Shown here in pieces: positions 53,781-61,872 of a stretch of 64,000 bases of DNA. The notes under the pieces were generated by a model. It was given only the letters and a program-made list of their open reading frames with translations. It did not search any database and was not told the DNA's origin. The stretch covers positions 506,501 through 570,500 of the forward strand of contig NZ_CP073747.1 in assembly GCF_024398015.1 (NCBI RefSeq), in the 5' to 3' direction. Source of the DNA: Kordiimonas sp. SCSIO 12610. Its GTDB lineage: Bacteria > Pseudomonadota > Alphaproteobacteria > Sphingomonadales > Kordiimonadaceae. Position 1 is the stretch's first letter. The number at the start of each line of letters is the position of its first letter. The translations under genes were made by a program, and so were the position numbers.

Positions 53781-54404
53781 ATGGCTGTTTCAATCCAAAA
53801 TCTTCGCCGGTACGGCAAGCCCGCAGTGTTTGCTTTGCTGGCTTTGCCCGCTCTTTGGCTTGGCCGTGAATGGTATTATGCCTATCAGGGGTTAGAGAGC
53901 GGTCTGGGTTGGAACCCTGTTGAAGCTTTTCATCAGATCACTGGTGATTGGGCCATTCGTATTCTTTTGTTATCTCTTGCTATTAGTCCGCTATCAAAGG
54001 TTATGAAATCGCCAAAACCCATTTTATTCAGGCGTATGATTGGCTTGTTTGCTTTTTTCTATGTGTGTTTGCATCTCTTGGGATATGTGTGGCTTGATAA
54101 GGCATTTGTTTGGCCTGATATTTGGCAGGATATCCTAAAGCGTAAATATATTACCGTTGGGGCGGTTGCGCTTATACTTTTGGTGCCGCTTGCTGTTACC
54201 AGTACACAGGGTTGGATTAAGCGACTGGGCGCTAGAAACTGGCAGAAGCTTCATAAATCGGTATATGTGATTGGTATCTTGGCAGTTGCGCATTTCATAA
54301 TGATGCGCAAGGGGTTTCAGTTGGAACCCCTTGTGTATGCAGGAATATTAGGTCTTTTGTTTATGCTGCGAAGCAAAGCACTAATGAAAAAACTTCGTCC
54401 TTAG
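53781..54404 (+). CDS. msrQ: MsrPQ system heme-binding membrane subunit
   Basis: 207 residues with six membrane helices of the ferric-reductase-like type (MsrQ/YedZ): TGDWAIRILLLSLAISPLS, GLFAFFYVCLHLLGYVW and LHKSVYVIGILAVAHFIMM hold the His residues expected to bind heme b. It passes electrons from the quinone pool or flavin to MsrP. It lies 4 bases after msrP and ends in a 4-base overlap with the convergent gene at 54401. Confidence 0.94.
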   Translation: MAVSIQNLRRYGKPAVFALLALPALWLGREWYYAYQGLESGLGWNPVEAFHQITGDWAIRILLLSLAISPLSKVMKSPKPILFRRMIGLFAFFYVCLHLLGYVWLDKAFVWPDIWQDILKRKYITVGAVALILLVPLAVTSTQGWIKRLGARNWQKLHKSVYVIGILAVAHFIMMRKGFQLEPLVYAGILGLLFMLRSKALMKKLRP

Positions 54405-54832
54405 ATTTTTGTCGATTTACCGAAGTCCAGCTTAAGGTTCATCTCTACTCCGTCACATTCTTTTTCGAGTTTATCTGTAACGGCTTCCAGTCTATCGCCA
54501 AGCTTTTCAAGCTCGCCAAGGGTCATGTCATTTTTAACGACAAAATCCCAAATACCAGAGAAATCCCCGCTGAATGTTAGACCCAAAAATCCCATCATAA
54601 CTTTATAGTCTTCAGGTGTAGCGTCGCGTTTTAGGCCCCCCAGAACACACTCGCATTGTTCGGGATCATTTTTTTTATCGTCGAGACACCCTTTCATCAA
54701 AAGTTTTTCGGCTTCCTCAGGTGTGTAATTTTTACTGTCTGCGGATGCAACTGTAGAGCTTCCAACCAGAAGTACAACTGCTGTAAGCGGGGCTAAGGCC
54801 TTGGCTAAAATTGATTTTTGACTTTTTTCCAT
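54401..54832 (-). CDS. Small secreted protein of unknown function
   Basis: 143 residues with a signal peptide ending near VASA-DS (about residue 32). The mature part is helical and acidic with two cysteine pairs (GCLDDKKNDPEQCECVLGGL, and a late EKECDG), suggesting disulfides. A C-terminal LGELEKLGDRLEAVTDKLEKE helix could be a coiled coil. Not recognised. It converges on msrQ, overlapping it by four bases. Confidence 0.7.
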   Translation of the reverse strand: MEKSQKSILAKALAPLTAVVLLVGSSTVASADSKNYTPEEAEKLLMKGCLDDKKNDPEQCECVLGGLKRDATPEDYKVMMGFLGLTFSGDFSGIWDFVVKNDMTLGELEKLGDRLEAVTDKLEKECDGVEMNLKLDFGKSTKI

Positions 54833-54930
54833 TGTTTCCTCACTGTGATTGAAATTGGCTTTTGCCTTATTGTTATTAACTCCACATAGGAAATTTCATG
54901 CTATTTTCAAGGGCGTTCGGTGTGAGGGGA

Positions 54931-55383
54931 TCATGCGCTTCTTTTGGCAACCATATAATTGCCCTTCATGGTCATTACAATTTCCCCCCTTTGATTAGAA
55001 ACTTCATAGTCCGCTTTTAAAAGTCCGATTTCAGGTCGGCTTTCTGAAGGGCGTTTTTCGGCAACAGTGGTTTTTACCGATAATATATCCCCGGGGAATA
55101 CAGGCTTGCGCCATTTTAGCTCGTCAATTCCTGGCGACCCCATACTGGCAAGCCCTTGCTTTGATAGTTGATCGACCATCATGCGCATTGTCATCGCGCA
55201 TGTATGCCAACCACTTGCACACAGTTTCCCAAACACAGATTGCTTCGCAATTTCTTCATCCAGATGAAAAGGTTGAGGGTCATATTTTTCTGCAAAATCA
55301 AGAATTTCTTCTTTGGTAACAGCGTATGCCCCAAACGTTTCAGTGTCGCCAATATTGATATCTTCGTAGAATATTTTGAACAT
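54931..55383 (-). CDS. MaoC-like (R)-specific hydratase-fold protein
   Basis: 150 residues from ATG 55383, with GAGGA eight bases upstream; the frame also opens 6 codons earlier without a site. MaoC hot-dog fold with the motif FAEKYDPQPFHLDEE, the catalytic Asp/His pattern (D-x-x-x-x-H) of R-hydratases, then GLCASGWHTCAMTMRMM-like segment and WRKPVFPGDILSVKTTV. Members hydrate enoyl-CoA or act in acyl carrier pathways; no partner genes are nearby. Confidence 0.9.
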   Translation of the reverse strand: MFKIFYEDINIGDTETFGAYAVTKEEILDFAEKYDPQPFHLDEEIAKQSVFGKLCASGWHTCAMTMRMMVDQLSKQGLASMGSPGIDELKWRKPVFPGDILSVKTTVAEKRPSESRPEIGLLKADYEVSNQRGEIVMTMKGNYMVAKRSA

Positions 55384-55508
55384 AAATAAGTGTCCTCGCA
55401 CGGAATACCTAAATTAATTACTATCATTATTATACTATGTACGAATTTGTGTTGCTGACAAGCTTTGTCTTGTGTTGACGGCTTTTGCACTTTCGTTGCA
55501 GACTGGCT

Positions 55509-55535
55509 GGGAATTTAATTATGGGAATTTAATTA
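55509..55535. repeat. Two tandem copies of GGGAATTTAATTA
   Basis: Exact 13-base copies at 55509-55521 and 55523-55535, period 14, ending 20 bases before the amidohydrolase start. Could be a double binding site or a chance A/T-rich duplication. Confidence 0.6.
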
Positions 55536-55554
55536 ATAGAGAACAGGGGACGTT

Positions 55555-56862
55555 ATGGGTAATCTCAAAAAATCATTGGTTGGGGCTTTATTAGCTGCGA
55601 CATCAATCGTTAGTTTTGGCTCGGTACTTCAAGCGGATACCAAGGTTATTCACGCTGGTGAATTACTTGCCGTGCCAGGCGAGGCGGCTAAGAAACAGCA
55701 AACAATTGTTGTTGTTGACGGACGCATTACGGAAGTCCGTGATGGCTTCGTATCTCCAACTTCGTTTGGAAATGATGCTAAATATGTAGACCTCAAGGAT
55801 AGCTTTGTTATGCCGGGTTTGATGGATATGCACGTGCATATTCAAATGGAACTTGGCCCACAAAATGATAGCGAGAAACTTCGGTTGTCGGCGGCTGATG
55901 TGGGGATGCAAAGCGTTTATTTTGCTCATAAAACCCTGATGGCTGGTTTCACGACAGTACGCGATATGGGCAATGAATATACCCATTTGAATGCGCTACG
56001 TGACGGTGTAGAAAAAGGCTGGATCGCTGGTCCGCGGATAATCGCGGGGCGCATGGTTGCGGCAACTGGAGGGCACGGCGATATCGACGGTATGCGCCAC
56101 GATCTTCTGGAAAAATATACATCAAGCACGATTTGTGACGGCGCAGATGATTGCCTGCGCGCTGTACGCGAAGCGGTTAAATTCGGTGCTGATGTTATTA
56201 AAATTACCGCAACCGGCGGTGTTTTGTCAGATACGACAACGGGCACCGGCCAGCAAATGACCGACGAAGAAATGAAGGCGATTATGGACACGGCCCATGG
56301 TCTCGGTCGCCGCGTTGCTGCCCACGCCCACTCAGCGGGTGGTATTAACGCGGCACTGCGCGCCGGTGTTGATAGTGTTGAACATGGTACTTACGCCGAT
56401 GAAGAATCGATCCGCTTGTTCAATGAAAATGGTGCTTATCTTGTTCCAACGCTTCTCGCGGGTGACACAGTTGTTCAAATGGCGAAGGCTGGTACAATCA
56501 GTTCACCTGCAATTCGCGATAAGGCCATTCGTGTTGGTGCTGACTTGATCGAAAATTTTGGTCGTGCCTACAAGGGTGGTGTGAAAATCGCTTACGGCAC
56601 CGATAGCGGTGTCTCTACCCATGGCATTAACGCGCAAGAGGCCGTTTTGATGAAACAGGCGGGTATGAGCGAAATGGACATTATCAAGTCTGCAACTGTT
56701 GTGGCTGCGGAACTCGCGGATATGTCAAATAGCCTTGGTACTATTGAAGCTGGGAAGCATGCGGATATTATTGCAGTAGACGGCAATCCGCTTTCAGATA
56801 TCAGCGAACTGCTGGATGTGGATTTTGTCATGAAGGCTGGCACGGTTCATAAAAACCAGTAA
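55555..56862 (+). CDS. Exported amidohydrolase (imidazolonepropionase-like group)
   Basis: 435 residues with AGGGGA upstream of the ATG. Signal peptide ends near VLQA-DT (about residue 27). Metal ligands: MDMHVHIQM (HxH), VIKITATGG (carboxylated Lys), VAAHAHSAGG, SVEHGTYAD and YGTDSGVS (Asp). This fits the well-studied group of Xaa-Pro/Xaa-Arg or Xaa-Lys dipeptidases most clearly of the three exported members in the window. It would act in the periplasm on dipeptides, downstream of the DPP-like enzyme and the TonB receptors. Confidence 0.92.
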   Translation: MGNLKKSLVGALLAATSIVSFGSVLQADTKVIHAGELLAVPGEAAKKQQTIVVVDGRITEVRDGFVSPTSFGNDAKYVDLKDSFVMPGLMDMHVHIQMELGPQNDSEKLRLSAADVGMQSVYFAHKTLMAGFTTVRDMGNEYTHLNALRDGVEKGWIAGPRIIAGRMVAATGGHGDIDGMRHDLLEKYTSSTICDGADDCLRAVREAVKFGADVIKITATGGVLSDTTTGTGQQMTDEEMKAIMDTAHGLGRRVAAHAHSAGGINAALRAGVDSVEHGTYADEESIRLFNENGAYLVPTLLAGDTVVQMAKAGTISSPAIRDKAIRVGADLIENFGRAYKGGVKIAYGTDSGVSTHGINAQEAVLMKQAGMSEMDIIKSATVVAAELADMSNSLGTIEAGKHADIIAVDGNPLSDISELLDVDFVMKAGTVHKNQ

Positions 56863-56874
56863 AGGCATAAACAT

Positions 56875-56918
56875 CTGAAAGTCGGTGGAAACCAAACGCC
56901 GACTTTCAGGTTTAAACT
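56875..56918 (+). terminator. Stem-loop after the amidohydrolase gene
   Basis: CTGAAAGTCGG (56875-56885) and CCGACTTTCAG (56899-56909) are perfect 11-base inverted copies with a 13-base loop, followed by GTTTAAAC rather than a long T-run. Confidence 0.65.
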
Positions 56919-57056
56919 AAAAATAGTTCAAATTGATATGGCAAGTGCGGTGTCAATTAACTCCAGTCATAATTCTGCCCTTAAACTCGCTAAAACTTGA
57001 TACTGGATGTCATTCGGAAAACTCGTTACGCTTAGGCAGCAAGGAGAAGCGTGCTG

Positions 57057-58283
57057 ATGCAAAAACCACAGAAATTTCTTATTCGTATGAGCCTGTTCCT
57101 AACGGCAGTGATTGCAATTGGTGTTGTGCTGAAAGATGCGCTTGCAGAAGCCTTTATTGCCAATATTGCCCTGAACGGTGCAATCCTTGTGGTTTTGTTA
57201 ATTGGTGTTGGTTTTGCGTATCGCCGTGTTTTTGATCTAAATCCTGAAATTGAATGGATAAAGGCGTTCAAGCGGCATGAAGTTGGATCAAGGTCAACGA
57301 ACCCGAAATTAATGGCGCCTGCTGCTGCACTTTTATCGGAGCAGGAAGAAGGCGGTATGCGTTTGTCTGCGCTTTCCATGCGTTCGGTGCTTGATGGTAT
57401 TGTTTCGCGCCTAGAGGAAAGCCGTGAAATTAGCAGATACTTTACGGGCCTTCTGATTTTTATGGGGCTCCTTGGTACCTTTTGGGGCCTCCTCGGGACA
57501 ATCGGCGCTATCGGGAGTACTATTGATGGGCTAACCGTTGATGGCTCTGATGCCGCTCTTATGTTTGATGAATTGAAGTCGGGGTTAGAGGCGCCTCTCG
57601 CGGGCATGGGAACAGCGTTTTCCAGTTCACTATTTGGATTGGCCGGCAGTTTAATTCTTGGCTTTCTTGATCTGCAAGCCAGTCAGGCACAGACCCGTTT
57701 TTATAACGAGGTTGAGGATTGGCTCGCGTCTGTTACCAAATTATCGCGCGGTGAAGCTGATGGTATGTCAAGCCCAAGCGCCTATATGACGGCCCTTATG
57801 GAGCAAACAGCGGATGGGATTGACCGCTTGCAGCGCACGTTAAAACAAGGCGAGGGCGAACGGTATCAGCTTCAGGAAACCATGACATCGATCGCAGAAT
57901 CGCTCGCTGGCCTGTCGGATAAGCTGGGCGGTCAGGAAGCCGTGATCACAGAAAATATTCAGCGATCTGACGCGGGTACGCGTGCGCTCGCTGGGGCCAT
58001 TGAAAAACTGGCAGAGGGCACAGCGCGCGATCAATCCGCGCCGAGCCCTGTTCTTGATGAAGCCAGCAAAAATCATATTCGTAATCTGGATGTTGGTATC
58101 AAGCGCTTGATCGAGGAACAGGGCCGCCAATCGGATATGCTCGCTGAGGAACTAAGAGCCGAAATTAAACTATTGGCACGTACAATCGCTGCGGGATTTG
58201 ATGCACAGTCGTCAGAGGCGAGGCCAGTACAAGCAGATTTATCGGCACAGCGCGATGACATGAACCGAGGTTCTGACGAATGA
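57057..58283 (+). CDS. MotA/TolQ/ExbB-like stator protein with long cytoplasmic tail
   Basis: 408 residues from ATG 57057 (GGAG at 57043-57046, ten bases upstream; a GTG two codons earlier is also possible). Two N-terminal membrane helices (about 8-55), then a cytoplasmic stretch, then the two-helix MotA/TolQ core (LLIFMGLLGTFWGLLGTIGA and APLAGMGTAFSSSLFGLAGSLILGFLDL), then about 190 residues of helical tail (coiled-coil-like: GERYQLQETMTSIAESLAGLS). It is a proton-channel stator subunit whose partner is the OmpA-type gene overlapping it by 4 bases. A similar pair, common in alphaproteobacteria, has no firmly assigned role; it also resembles ZorA. Confidence 0.88.
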   Translation: MQKPQKFLIRMSLFLTAVIAIGVVLKDALAEAFIANIALNGAILVVLLIGVGFAYRRVFDLNPEIEWIKAFKRHEVGSRSTNPKLMAPAAALLSEQEEGGMRLSALSMRSVLDGIVSRLEESREISRYFTGLLIFMGLLGTFWGLLGTIGAIGSTIDGLTVDGSDAALMFDELKSGLEAPLAGMGTAFSSSLFGLAGSLILGFLDLQASQAQTRFYNEVEDWLASVTKLSRGEADGMSSPSAYMTALMEQTADGIDRLQRTLKQGEGERYQLQETMTSIAESLAGLSDKLGGQEAVITENIQRSDAGTRALAGAIEKLAEGTARDQSAPSPVLDEASKNHIRNLDVGIKRLIEEQGRQSDMLAEELRAEIKLLARTIAAGFDAQSSEARPVQADLSAQRDDMNRGSDE

Positions 58284-59374
58284 TTGGTGCCCGCAGGCGA
58301 ATAGGTAGCAGTGGTTCAGACAATAGTTGGCCAGGGTTTGTGGACGCCCTTTCCAGTTTGTTGTTGGTGATTATCTTCTTATTGTCGATGTTTGTCCTAG
58401 CGCAGTTTTTTCTTGGTCAGGCGCTATCGGGCCGCGAGCAGGCGCTGGCGGTACTTCGAAGCCAAGTGGCGGAACTTGGTAGCCTGTTGCAACTAGAGAA
58501 ACAGGCAAATAAATCCTTGAGGGATAGTGTCGCGCAACTTTCGGCGTCCCTGACAGCCGCCAATAGCGACCGCGATGCTCTAAGCGCAGAACTGGGTGAA
58601 CTAAGGACTGCGCTTCAGGCTTCTGATGCACGTTTGAAGGAGTTAACTGAAGCGAGCAGTGGTTTTGAAGCAACCGCAAAGGACCTCGCCGAAAAATACA
58701 AAGTTTCAGAAGAGGCGCTTGCAAATGAACGTGTAATTTCAGAGCGTGCGCAGGCTGAGGTAACACGCCTTCAGAATAATATTACCGCCCTCCGTGAACA
58801 ATTGGCGCGCCTTGAGGCTGCGCTTGATGCCAGTGACGAACGTGACAAGCGTAATCAGGCTGTGATTGTTGACCTTGGCCGCCGCCTTAACCGTGCGCTA
58901 GCAAGTAAAGTTGAGGAGCTTGCGGGATATCGATCAGAATTTTTTGGCAGACTAAAAGAAGTGCTTTCTAACAGATCAGAAATCAGGATTGAAGGTGATC
59001 GGTTTGTTTTTGCGTCTGAACTGTTGTTTTCAAGCGCCAGCGCTGACCTTGGACCAGAAGGGCGCGCTGAACTTCGGAAATTTGCTGAAACTCTGCTTAC
59101 AATTTCATCAGAAATTCCAGCTGAACTCGAGTGGGTTCTGAGGATTGATGGCCATACCGACAAAAATCCAATTTCAACATCACGGTTCCGAAACAATTGG
59201 GAATTGTCATCCGCGCGGGCGATTTCTGTTGTGGAGTTTTTAATCTCTGTTGGTGTTCCAGCCGAGCGATTGGCCGCGACTGGATTTGGTGAGTTTCAAC
59301 CAATTGATCCAGCGGATAATATCTTTGCATACTCGCGGAACCGACGCATTGAAATGCGTTTAACACAGCGGTAA
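58280..59374 (+). CDS. MotB/ZorB-like protein with OmpA peptidoglycan-binding domain
   Basis: 364 residues. N-terminal membrane helix with the ion-carrying Asp in WPGFVDALSSLLLV (MotB/ExbD position), a long periplasmic coiled coil (about 55-215, heptad-like ALAVLRSQVAELG ... LQLEKQANKSL), and a C-terminal OmpA-like domain (IDGHTDKNP, LSSARAISVVEFLISVGVPAERL, SRNRRIEMRLTQR) that would grip peptidoglycan. Start overlaps the upstream gene by ATGA, so the two are translationally coupled. Together they would form a 5:2 stator-type motor that works on the cell wall; its task is unknown. Confidence 0.88.
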   Translation: MIGARRRIGSSGSDNSWPGFVDALSSLLLVIIFLLSMFVLAQFFLGQALSGREQALAVLRSQVAELGSLLQLEKQANKSLRDSVAQLSASLTAANSDRDALSAELGELRTALQASDARLKELTEASSGFEATAKDLAEKYKVSEEALANERVISERAQAEVTRLQNNITALREQLARLEAALDASDERDKRNQAVIVDLGRRLNRALASKVEELAGYRSEFFGRLKEVLSNRSEIRIEGDRFVFASELLFSSASADLGPEGRAELRKFAETLLTISSEIPAELEWVLRIDGHTDKNPISTSRFRNNWELSSARAISVVEFLISVGVPAERLAATGFGEFQPIDPADNIFAYSRNRRIEMRLTQR

Positions 59375-59392
59375 GTCTATTGAGGGAAGTAC

Positions 59393-59419
59393 GCGAACTA
59401 TCTTGTAGCTATAGTTCGC
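59393..59419. terminator. Hairpin between the convergent stator and ABC exporter genes
   Basis: GCGAACTAT (59393-59401) and ATAGTTCGC (59411-59419) pair perfectly over 9 bases with a 9-base loop. T-tracts are weak on both sides (ATTGCTTTATG on plus). It probably ends one or both convergent transcripts. Confidence 0.55.
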
Positions 59420-59431
59420 ATTGCTTTATGA

Positions 59432-61210
59432 TTAGTTTCCACCGAACTGTAAATCTGCTAGGCGCTTATATAGCCCGTCTTGTTTTGACAATTCTTCATG
59501 CGTGCCTTCTGCAACAATTTTACCGTCTTCCATCACAATGATTCTGTCGGCCTTTTTCACTGTTGCCAGGCGGTGTGCGATCACAAGTGTAGTGCGACCC
59601 TCCATCAAACGATCAAGTGCAGTTTGAACCTTGAGTTCAGATTCAGCGTCGAGCGCGCTTGTTGCTTCATCTAGAAGAAGGATTGGCGAATCGCGCAGGA
59701 TGGCTCTGGCAATGGCAATTCGCTGGCGCTGACCACCTGAAAGCCGTGTGCCGCGTTCGCCTAAGAAGGTGTCGAAGCCATCGTCGGTGCGTTCAATAAA
59801 TTCGCGCGCTGCTGCCGCTTCAGCCGCCTTTAGAACCTCATCATCACTCGCGGACTGTCTGCCATAGCGAATGTTGCCCGCAACGGTATCAGCAAAGACA
59901 ATTGTTTCCTGTGGAACGAATGCCAGGTGCTCACGGAAATTAGTTGGGTCTGTCGCGGCAATATCAGTTCCATCAATCGTAATGTTCCCGTTCTGTGGGT
60001 CATAAAACCTAAGGAGGAGTTGAAGAACGGTTGATTTGCCTGCGCCGCTTGGCCCCACGAGCGCCACGGTTTCGCCAGGTTTGATATTGAGAGAGAAGTT
60101 TTTGAGCGCTTGTTCGCTTTGTTTGGATGGGTAAGCGAAATTGACCTTGTCAAAAACAATATGCCCTTTGACTGTATCAGGCATCGCCACTGCATTTGCG
60201 GGTGTTTCAATAGCGGACTCGGCGTTTAAAAGCTCTGCAAGGCGCCCAGCCGCGCCAGCCGCGCGCTGAAGTTCGCTATACACTTCCGACAATGCACCAA
60301 AGGCCCCGGCGACCAAAACAGCGCGGAATATAAAGGCTGTCATTTCGCCGCTTGTCATCACACCAGCACTTACGTCCTGGAAACCTTGATAGATAACGAG
60401 GGCAATGGCCCCGAAAACAAGAAAAATGATGGCGGCGGTTAGAAATGCACGCACTCTTATGCGTCTGCGTGCCGCGAAAAAGGCTTCGTCAACGCGGCCA
60501 CCAAACCTTTTGGCCTCGGTGTTTTCCTGGGTGAAGGCTTGTACAATATTGAGGGCAGACAGCGATTCGGCGGCTTGTGCCCCAACGTCGGCAACTTTAT
60601 CCTGACTGGTGCGCGATAGTGTGCGAACACGCCTACCGACGATCACAATGATCGCAATGATGATCGGGATTACAATTGAAATTAACCCCATCAGTTTTGG
60701 TGACATAATGAAGAGCCAAATCGTGCCCGCAATGGCGATCAGCGTATTTCGAGCCCATATGGAGACACTGGACCCTACAATGCTTTGAACGAGTGTAGTA
60801 TCTGCTGTTAGCCTTGATACGATCTCGCCGGGGCGGTTAACTTCAAAAAATTCCGGCGATAAAGTAATCAGTCGTTCGTAAACGGCTTTTCTGATATCCG
60901 CGACCACACGTTCACCAAGCCAAGTAATGAAGTAAAACCGAAATGCGGTTGCGAGCGCCATTACAATTACGGTGCCCACGAGAAGGGCCAGATAATCATT
61001 TATCGAATTCGATGTGTCTTCGGTGAAACTATCAACAATGCCTTCTAATGCAGATGGGATTGCGAGAACGGTACCGGCTGCAATGATCAGAAAGAAAGAT
61101 GCCAACAGTATCTGGGTTTTGTATGGCAGCATAAAAGACCAGAGTGTTCTGAGGTTTTTTAATTTACCTTTTGGGGGATCAAATTCACTTTTTGTCGCTG
61201 AATCTGACAT
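59432..61210 (-). CDS. ABC exporter, fused membrane and ATPase domains (MsbA/HlyB-like half-transporter)
   Basis: 592 residues. Six membrane helices over about residues 30-330 (type IV exporter fold), then an ATPase domain with Walker A GPSGAGKST, Q-loop FVPQE, signature LSGGQRQRIAIARA, Walker B ILLLDEATSALD and H-loop IAHR. It functions as a homodimer, flipping lipids, peptides or drugs. It is most like the MsbA-type multidrug/lipid A group, but with msbA not told apart from related exporters. ATG at 61208-61210 with GAGG upstream. Confidence 0.9.
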   Translation of the reverse strand: MSDSATKSEFDPPKGKLKNLRTLWSFMLPYKTQILLASFFLIIAAGTVLAIPSALEGIVDSFTEDTSNSINDYLALLVGTVIVMALATAFRFYFITWLGERVVADIRKAVYERLITLSPEFFEVNRPGEIVSRLTADTTLVQSIVGSSVSIWARNTLIAIAGTIWLFIMSPKLMGLISIVIPIIIAIIVIVGRRVRTLSRTSQDKVADVGAQAAESLSALNIVQAFTQENTEAKRFGGRVDEAFFAARRRIRVRAFLTAAIIFLVFGAIALVIYQGFQDVSAGVMTSGEMTAFIFRAVLVAGAFGALSEVYSELQRAAGAAGRLAELLNAESAIETPANAVAMPDTVKGHIVFDKVNFAYPSKQSEQALKNFSLNIKPGETVALVGPSGAGKSTVLQLLLRFYDPQNGNITIDGTDIAATDPTNFREHLAFVPQETIVFADTVAGNIRYGRQSASDDEVLKAAEAAAAREFIERTDDGFDTFLGERGTRLSGGQRQRIAIARAILRDSPILLLDEATSALDAESELKVQTALDRLMEGRTTLVIAHRLATVKKADRIIVMEDGKIVAEGTHEELSKQDGLYKRLADLQFGGN

Positions 61211-61394
61211 ACGGATTGGCCTCTTATTTTTTTAGTTTTCGATTCTGTCATACATATAGCGTTCGAATGAGATCTTTCCAATGAAATGAACCGAATAGTA
61301 TGAATTAAATTTTCGAATAGTTGGTCAGATAGCCGTGATTTGATGGTTTTATTTGGTAATCACGTACAGAATGCGAAAAACTTACGAATCCTGC

Positions 61395-61423
61395 TTGCAT
61401 TCGATGATATTTTCCCCTATACG
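61395..61423 (+). promoter_or_regulatory. Candidate sigma-70 promoter of rpmE
   Basis: TTGCAT (61395-61400), 17 bases, TATACG (61418-61423), 27 bases before the rpmE start. Matches are 3/6 and 4/6, so moderate at best. Confidence 0.4.
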
Positions 61424-61449
61424 AGCGGCTCGTTTTTGGAGATAAGACC

Positions 61450-61677
61450 ATGAAGCAAGATATTCATCCCGATTACCACACTATCAAAGTGGTTATGACT
61501 GACGGGACAACTTTTGAGACTAAGTCAACTTGGGGCTCGGAAGGTGACACAATGACACTTGAGATTGACCCTAAATCACACCCTGCATGGACAGGTGGTG
61601 CACGTGCGGTTCTAGAAGGCGGCCAAGTTGCTCGCTTCAAGAAGCGTTTCAGTGGTGGCCTCTCTCTCAAGAAATAA
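61450..61677 (+). CDS. rpmE: 50S ribosomal protein L31
   Basis: 75 residues. [19 protein letters not shown] opening, [14 protein letters not shown]-like middle and RFKKRFSGG end match L31 of the alphaproteobacterial type without the zinc-binding Cys pair. Short promoter region upstream, double hairpin terminator after it. Expected to be highly expressed and translated from a plain ATG. Confidence 0.97.
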   Translation: MKQDIHPDYHTIKVVMTDGTTFETKSTWGSEGDTMTLEIDPKSHPAWTGGARAVLEGGQVARFKKRFSGGLSLKK

Positions 61678-61691
61678 GGCATTGCCCGTAT

Positions 61692-61745
61692 ATCGGATTC
61701 AGTATCCGATTGTAAGAAGCACTCCTTTGGGGTGCTTTTTTATTT
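61692..61745 (+). terminator. Tandem hairpins ending rpmE
   Basis: ATCGGAT (61692-61698)/ATCCGAT (61704-61710) makes a first stem; AAGCAC-TCC (61717-61725) with GGGGTGCTT (61729-61737) makes a second, followed by TTTTTATTTTTA, a strong T-tract. Confidence 0.88.
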
Positions 61746-61751
61746 TTATCT

Positions 61752-61779
61752 CTTGAAATGTTGTTTTTCCTTCCCAAAT
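61752..61779 (+). promoter_or_regulatory. Candidate heat-shock (RpoH) promoter of hsp20
   Basis: CTTGAAA (61752-61758), 13 bases, TCCCAAAT (61772-61779). It keeps the CTTGAAA -35 and the CCC-A--T part of the -10 consensus CCCCATnT. It would give a transcript start around 61786 and an 87-base leader, about the length of a ROSE element. Confidence 0.5.
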
Positions 61780-61785
61780 CATAAG

Positions 61786-61872
61786 TACGGTTGCCGCAGA
61801 GCGGGACCGGAATTGATTTAACTGCCTGGCTATATGCAGGCCCAAATTGTCGCTTCTGAAGGAGGACGCACC
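61786..61872 (+). promoter_or_regulatory. ROSE-like RNA thermometer in the hsp20 leader
   Basis: Just before the start, GTC-G-CTTC (61849-61856) pairs with GGAGGAC (61861-61867): seven pairs with one bulged G and a UGAA loop. The left strand contains TCGCT, the conserved U(U/C)GCU motif of ROSE elements, with its G bulged as known from ROSE structures, and the right strand is the ribosome binding site GGAGGA. A second hairpin GCCTG/CAGGC (61824-61828 with 61837-61841) lies upstream. ROSE elements control Hsp20 genes in alphaproteobacteria. Confidence 0.7.

Noticed and set aside
57032-57607. 191-residue open frame opposite the stator gene
   Set aside because: Antisense to a conserved gene and its translation is Arg/Ser/Pro-rich, a typical shadow.
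57057-59374. Zorya defence system
   Set aside because: Only ZorA- and ZorB-like parts are present; neighbours are an ABC exporter, rpmE and hsp20, with no nuclease or helicase gene.
61834-61872. Upstream in-frame ATG for hsp20
   Set aside because: No ribosome binding site, poor match to the IbpA N-terminus, and the segment forms the ROSE-like stem over the real ribosome binding site.
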